DNA from: Verrucomicrobiales bacterium
GTDB taxonomy: Bacteria > Verrucomicrobiota > Verrucomicrobiia > Verrucomicrobiales > DEV007
Assembly: GCA_013213905.1 (NCBI GenBank)
Contig: JABSSQ010000507.1
Coordinates: forward strand, 1 to 34,291
DNA length: 34,291 bases
Direction of reading: 5' to 3'
In this document: one piece after another, positions 32,260-34,291 of the stretch
Position numbering within the stretch: position 1 is the stretch's first letter
Layout: each line of letters starts with the position of its first letter
Notes under the pieces: generated by a model
The model's database searches: none
What the model saw: only the letters and a program-made list of their open reading frames with translations
What the model was told of the DNA's origin: nothing
Program-made: the position numbers and the translations under genes

Positions 32260-32987
32260 AACAGCGAAGCAGCTTCCTCGTCGAGAAAGAAATGGCAGTC
32301 CGGATGAGTCTGCAGAATAGACGCGGGCACTTGGGAGGTCACTTTTCCCTTCAGGGAATTCTTAACCGCTTCCGCCTTTCTCGTATCGGGCACTGTGCAG
32401 ATGATGGTCTTGCTCGCCATAATCCGGCGAATTGACATCGAAATCGCCTGCTTAGGGACGGAATCAAAATTCGGAAACCAACCTTCTCCCAACTGCTGCT
32501 GCCGGCAGGCATCGTCAAGGTCAACGACGAGATAGGGCTCGTTCGTTTCAAAGTCTGCCGGGGGATCGTTAAAAGCGAGGTGTCCGTTCTCACCGATGCC
32601 TACGAAAGCCACGTCAATGCTTTGCTGTTCAATCAGTGCCCCCACCCTGCTGCATTCGGATCCGGCGTCGCCTTCACCATTAAGAAAATGGAACTCTTTC
32701 AAGGGCAGAGGCAATTGGCTGATAAAACGCTGCCACAAATACTTTCGAAACGAAGCGTCGTGCGAAATCGGTAGCCCGATATATTCATCCAGGTGAAACC
32801 CCGTGATCTGCGGCCAGGGCAAATCACGTTGCCGGAGACTTTCGAGCATCTCAAACTGCGATGCTCCGGTGGCTACAATGATCGCAGCACTCCCGCTGGC
32901 AGCCAAAGCGTCCTCCAAGCGGCACGATCCCAACTCGGCAGCGGCGCTTCCCATCTCCGTTTTCGAGCCAAAAACGTTCACATTCAT
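32256..32987 (-). CDS. nagB: glucosamine-6-phosphate deaminase
   Basis: A 243-residue NagB/6-phosphogluconolactonase-superfamily enzyme that converts glucosamine-6-phosphate to fructose-6-phosphate and ammonia. Motifs: IIVATGASQFEMLESL (phosphate loop), FHLDEYIGLP with the catalytic Asp at 67, GIGENGHLAFNDP with H136, and the DDACRQQQLGEGWF block near 158-171. The Asp of the E. coli DGH motif is Asn, as in many other NagB proteins, and the following NEP reads NDP. Its start overlaps the TIM-barrel gene and its stop overlaps nagA, each by 4 nt, so translation is probably coupled through the operon. Confidence 0.92.
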   Translation of the reverse strand: MNVNVFGSKTEMGSAAAELGSCRLEDALAASGSAAIIVATGASQFEMLESLRQRDLPWPQITGFHLDEYIGLPISHDASFRKYLWQRFISQLPLPLKEFHFLNGEGDAGSECSRVGALIEQQSIDVAFVGIGENGHLAFNDPPADFETNEPYLVVDLDDACRQQQLGEGWFPNFDSVPKQAISMSIRRIMASKTIICTVPDTRKAEAVKNSLKGKVTSQVPASILQTHPDCHFFLDEEAASLL

Positions 32988-33844
32988 GACGCTGAGGTTG
33001 CTGCTACGAGTTTGTCCAATCGCCCGGCATAGTCGACCCAGACTTTCCGGGCGTGCCCGGTATCATCGATATCCTGCCCGGCATGAATCGCGGCGGCAAG
33101 ATGGGGCTCGATCGAAAGCCACCCCTCATAACCGTTTGACTGGAGGTCTTTCAGGATTCTCTCCTGGACCGGATCTTCGTCCACGAAACAAGTCGCAAAT
33201 TCTCCATCATCACCCGGTATCGCTGCCTTAATGTGGACATGCACAATTTCACTGCGACAGGCATCGTAGTAGTCCCAGGTCGCTTCACCGCTCTTTTCGT
33301 GGAGGGTGTTATTTCCGGTATCGAAGATCAGTTTGAATGAGGGGAGATCCACCTCCTCGACCAACTCTAGAAACCCTTCCCTCGTGCCCCCGTAACCGCT
33401 GCAATTCTCGTGACCGAGGATGACCCCTTCTCCCTCGGCGATCTCCGCCAACTCACGAATTCGTCTCACCACCTCATGTCGCCAATCCGAATTCTCCAGA
33501 GGTGCTTCAGTGGAATTAGGATAGGACATGATCCTGAGAAACTGACAACCACACTCTCTCATTCGCGGTGCGACTCTCACCAGTTCGTCTTCGTCGATCT
33601 GAAAATCGGTATCGACTGAGCGCGCCCAGTTCCCGATTTGTCCTCCGAATCCAACTACCGCGATACCTTCTGATTGCAGGTAATCCCACGATTGCTTCCA
33701 CTCCTCATCGGTCTGATCGCAGACGTTCTTTCCGTCGATCAATCGGAGTTCGATGGCAGACCATCCCACTTGTTTGAGAACAGAAACCTGATCCGCCAGG
33801 GATTTTTCGGCTTCGTCAGCAAATCCGGTAAATTGAATCGGCAT
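32984..33844 (-). CDS. sugar phosphate isomerase/epimerase, TIM-barrel (AP-endonuclease 2 superfamily)
   Basis: A 286-residue xylose-isomerase-like TIM barrel. Visible metal-site strands are AIELRLIDGKN, ILGHENCSGYGG, KLIFDTGNNT, IVHVHIKAA and WLSIEPHL, giving the expected Glu-Asp-His-Glu ligands. Members isomerise or epimerise keto-sugars, dehydrate inosose or act on related small polyols; the exact reaction is unknown. It is the first gene of the minus-strand operon, followed by nagB with a 4-nt overlap, so it may convert a less common amino sugar or keto-sugar into a form the NagA/NagB pair can use (inference). No strong Shine-Dalgarno is visible. Its upstream spacer is shared with the divergent gene at 34111. 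Confidence 0.85.
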   Translation of the reverse strand: MPIQFTGFADEAEKSLADQVSVLKQVGWSAIELRLIDGKNVCDQTDEEWKQSWDYLQSEGIAVVGFGGQIGNWARSVDTDFQIDEDELVRVAPRMRECGCQFLRIMSYPNSTEAPLENSDWRHEVVRRIRELAEIAEGEGVILGHENCSGYGGTREGFLELVEEVDLPSFKLIFDTGNNTLHEKSGEATWDYYDACRSEIVHVHIKAAIPGDDGEFATCFVDEDPVQERILKDLQSNGYEGWLSIEPHLAAAIHAGQDIDDTGHARKVWVDYAGRLDKLVAATSAS

Positions 33845-33940
33845 GCGACGGGCTTAACGAAATTGACCTGCCCGATCAACCGCAATTCCCCCGCAACCCC
33901 GCCCCCAAGGGTCTTCCGGGAAAATTTTGCGCGGATCTCT

Positions 33941-33981
33941 GTCACGAACAGGGCTTCTCCGGGCTGTTCCCTGCCTGTGAC
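33941..33981. promoter_or_regulatory. inverted-repeat hairpin in divergent spacer
   Basis: GTCAC-GAACAG (33941-33951) can pair with CTGTTC (33964-33969) and GTGAC (33977-33981), leaving a 12-nt loop and a 7-nt bulge. It lies about 100 bp upstream of the isomerase start (33844) and 130 bp from the gene at 34111. Operator or leader structure is possible. Confidence 0.3.
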
Positions 33982-34011
33982 GCGAAGAAGACAGATCGGC
34001 CCGGTGATGAC

Positions 34012-34027
34012 GCTATATTTTTATAGC
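34012..34027. promoter_or_regulatory. AT-rich inverted repeat, possible promoter/operator
   Basis: GCTATA-TTTT-TATAGC is a perfect 6-bp inverted repeat in the 266-bp divergent spacer between 33844 and 34111. The AT-rich core could include a -10 element for the downstream gene or an operator. No matching -35 box is certain. Confidence 0.35.
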
Positions 34028-34110
34028 CAAACACGTCAAAATATTCATACGCTTCGCGCCCTGAATTGTAATCTCTCCCTCCTGGAGACCACCTTTTTTG
34101 AAAAACACCC

Positions 34111-34291
34111 ATGAGTAGCGTGGAAAAACTGTTGCAGGAAGGCCTTGAAAAAGATCCTTCCAACTGGGACCTGAGAATCGAACTCGCCCAGAAACTGGTC
34201 GAAAACGGCGATGCCGACAGCGCCGCAAATACCGTTGCCTCAGGCGAAGGACACCCGGCCGACGACGCCCAACTCCACCAGGCTCTTGAGC
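34111..34291 (+). CDS. TPR-like protein (3' partial)
   Basis: The first 60 codons of a gene running off the window. The peptide starts MSSVEKLLQEGLEKDPSNWD and continues LRIELAQKLVENGDADSAAN, a typical helix-turn-helix TPR pair, and is acidic and soluble with no signal peptide. TPR adaptors bind partner proteins, but the domain architecture beyond the window is unseen. A GGAG about 25 nt upstream is too distant to be a sure ribosome-binding site. The start is supported by the TPR phase beginning immediately. Confidence 0.7.
   Translation, partial: MSSVEKLLQEGLEKDPSNWDLRIELAQKLVENGDADSAANTVASGEGHPADDAQLHQALE

Noticed and set aside
1-34291. tRNA, rRNA, CRISPR array, insertion sequence or prophage
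   Set aside because: I looked for these through the intergenic regions and coding content and found no supporting signature; a tRNAscan/Rfam run would be decisive.

Overview
The window looks like a chromosomal segment of a Verrucomicrobiota (PVC superphylum) bacterium, probably aquatic or marine. The evidence is an exosortase with a PEP-CTERM-like substrate, a DUF1080/beta-propeller/PVC-type haem-domain protein, Tat-exported Gfo/Idh/MocA oxidoreductase, two secreted sulfatases and an Nramp-like transporter of unusual type. Base composition is moderately GC-rich by eye. No rRNA, tRNA, CRISPR array, phage gene or insertion sequence was recognised.

Region A (1-17429) is an exopolysaccharide (EPS)/exosortase locus, read almost entirely on the plus strand. 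In order it holds a truncated serine-acetyltransferase-like acyltransferase, a GT4-GT26 fusion glycosyltransferase, a GT4 enzyme, a 995-residue polysaccharide co-polymerase (PCP) fused to an outer-membrane polysaccharide export (OPX) domain, an orphan NarL/LuxR-type response regulator, a second OPX lipoprotein, another GT4 enzyme, an O-antigen-ligase/polymerase-like protein (the only minus-strand gene here), a GT2 enzyme, a DUF4114 protein with a PEP-CTERM-like tail, a large TPR protein, a membrane protein ending in an EpsI domain, and a complete exosortase. Together they could synthesise, polymerise and export a polysaccharide, and process at least one surface protein in step with it. No initiating phosphoglycosyltransferase or flippase is visible; they may lie upstream of the window. 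A near-identical C5-N4-G6 palindrome precedes both export genes, and a related element sits in the divergent spacer at 11404.

Region B (17466-26244) has an acyl-CoA thioesterase, then a catabolic-looking block: the DUF1080/propeller/haem protein, a sulfatase and a Tat-exported oxidoreductase closed by a strong terminator, followed by an Omp85-like outer-membrane barrel.

Region C (26245-29990) has dihydrofolate reductase, an exported alpha/beta hydrolase and a second sulfatase, separated by 240-324 bp spacers in which no gene could be supported.

Region D (33844 down to 30113, minus strand) is a tightly coupled four-gene operon: TIM-barrel sugar isomerase/epimerase, nagB, a minimal nagA-like deacetylase and an Nramp-fold transporter lacking the usual metal ligands. 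Each junction is a 4-nt overlap. It is read here as amino-sugar catabolism, plausibly fed by glycans released by the sulfatases, though that link is inference. The window ends with the start of a plus-strand TPR-like gene (34111 onward).

The most unusual items are the PCP/pseudokinase/OPX fusion with a signal-peptide-like segment inside it, the repeated palindromes in front of the export genes, the EpsI protein carrying what looks like a non-catalytic exosortase half, and the amino-sugar operon with the odd Nramp-like transporter and trimmed NagA.
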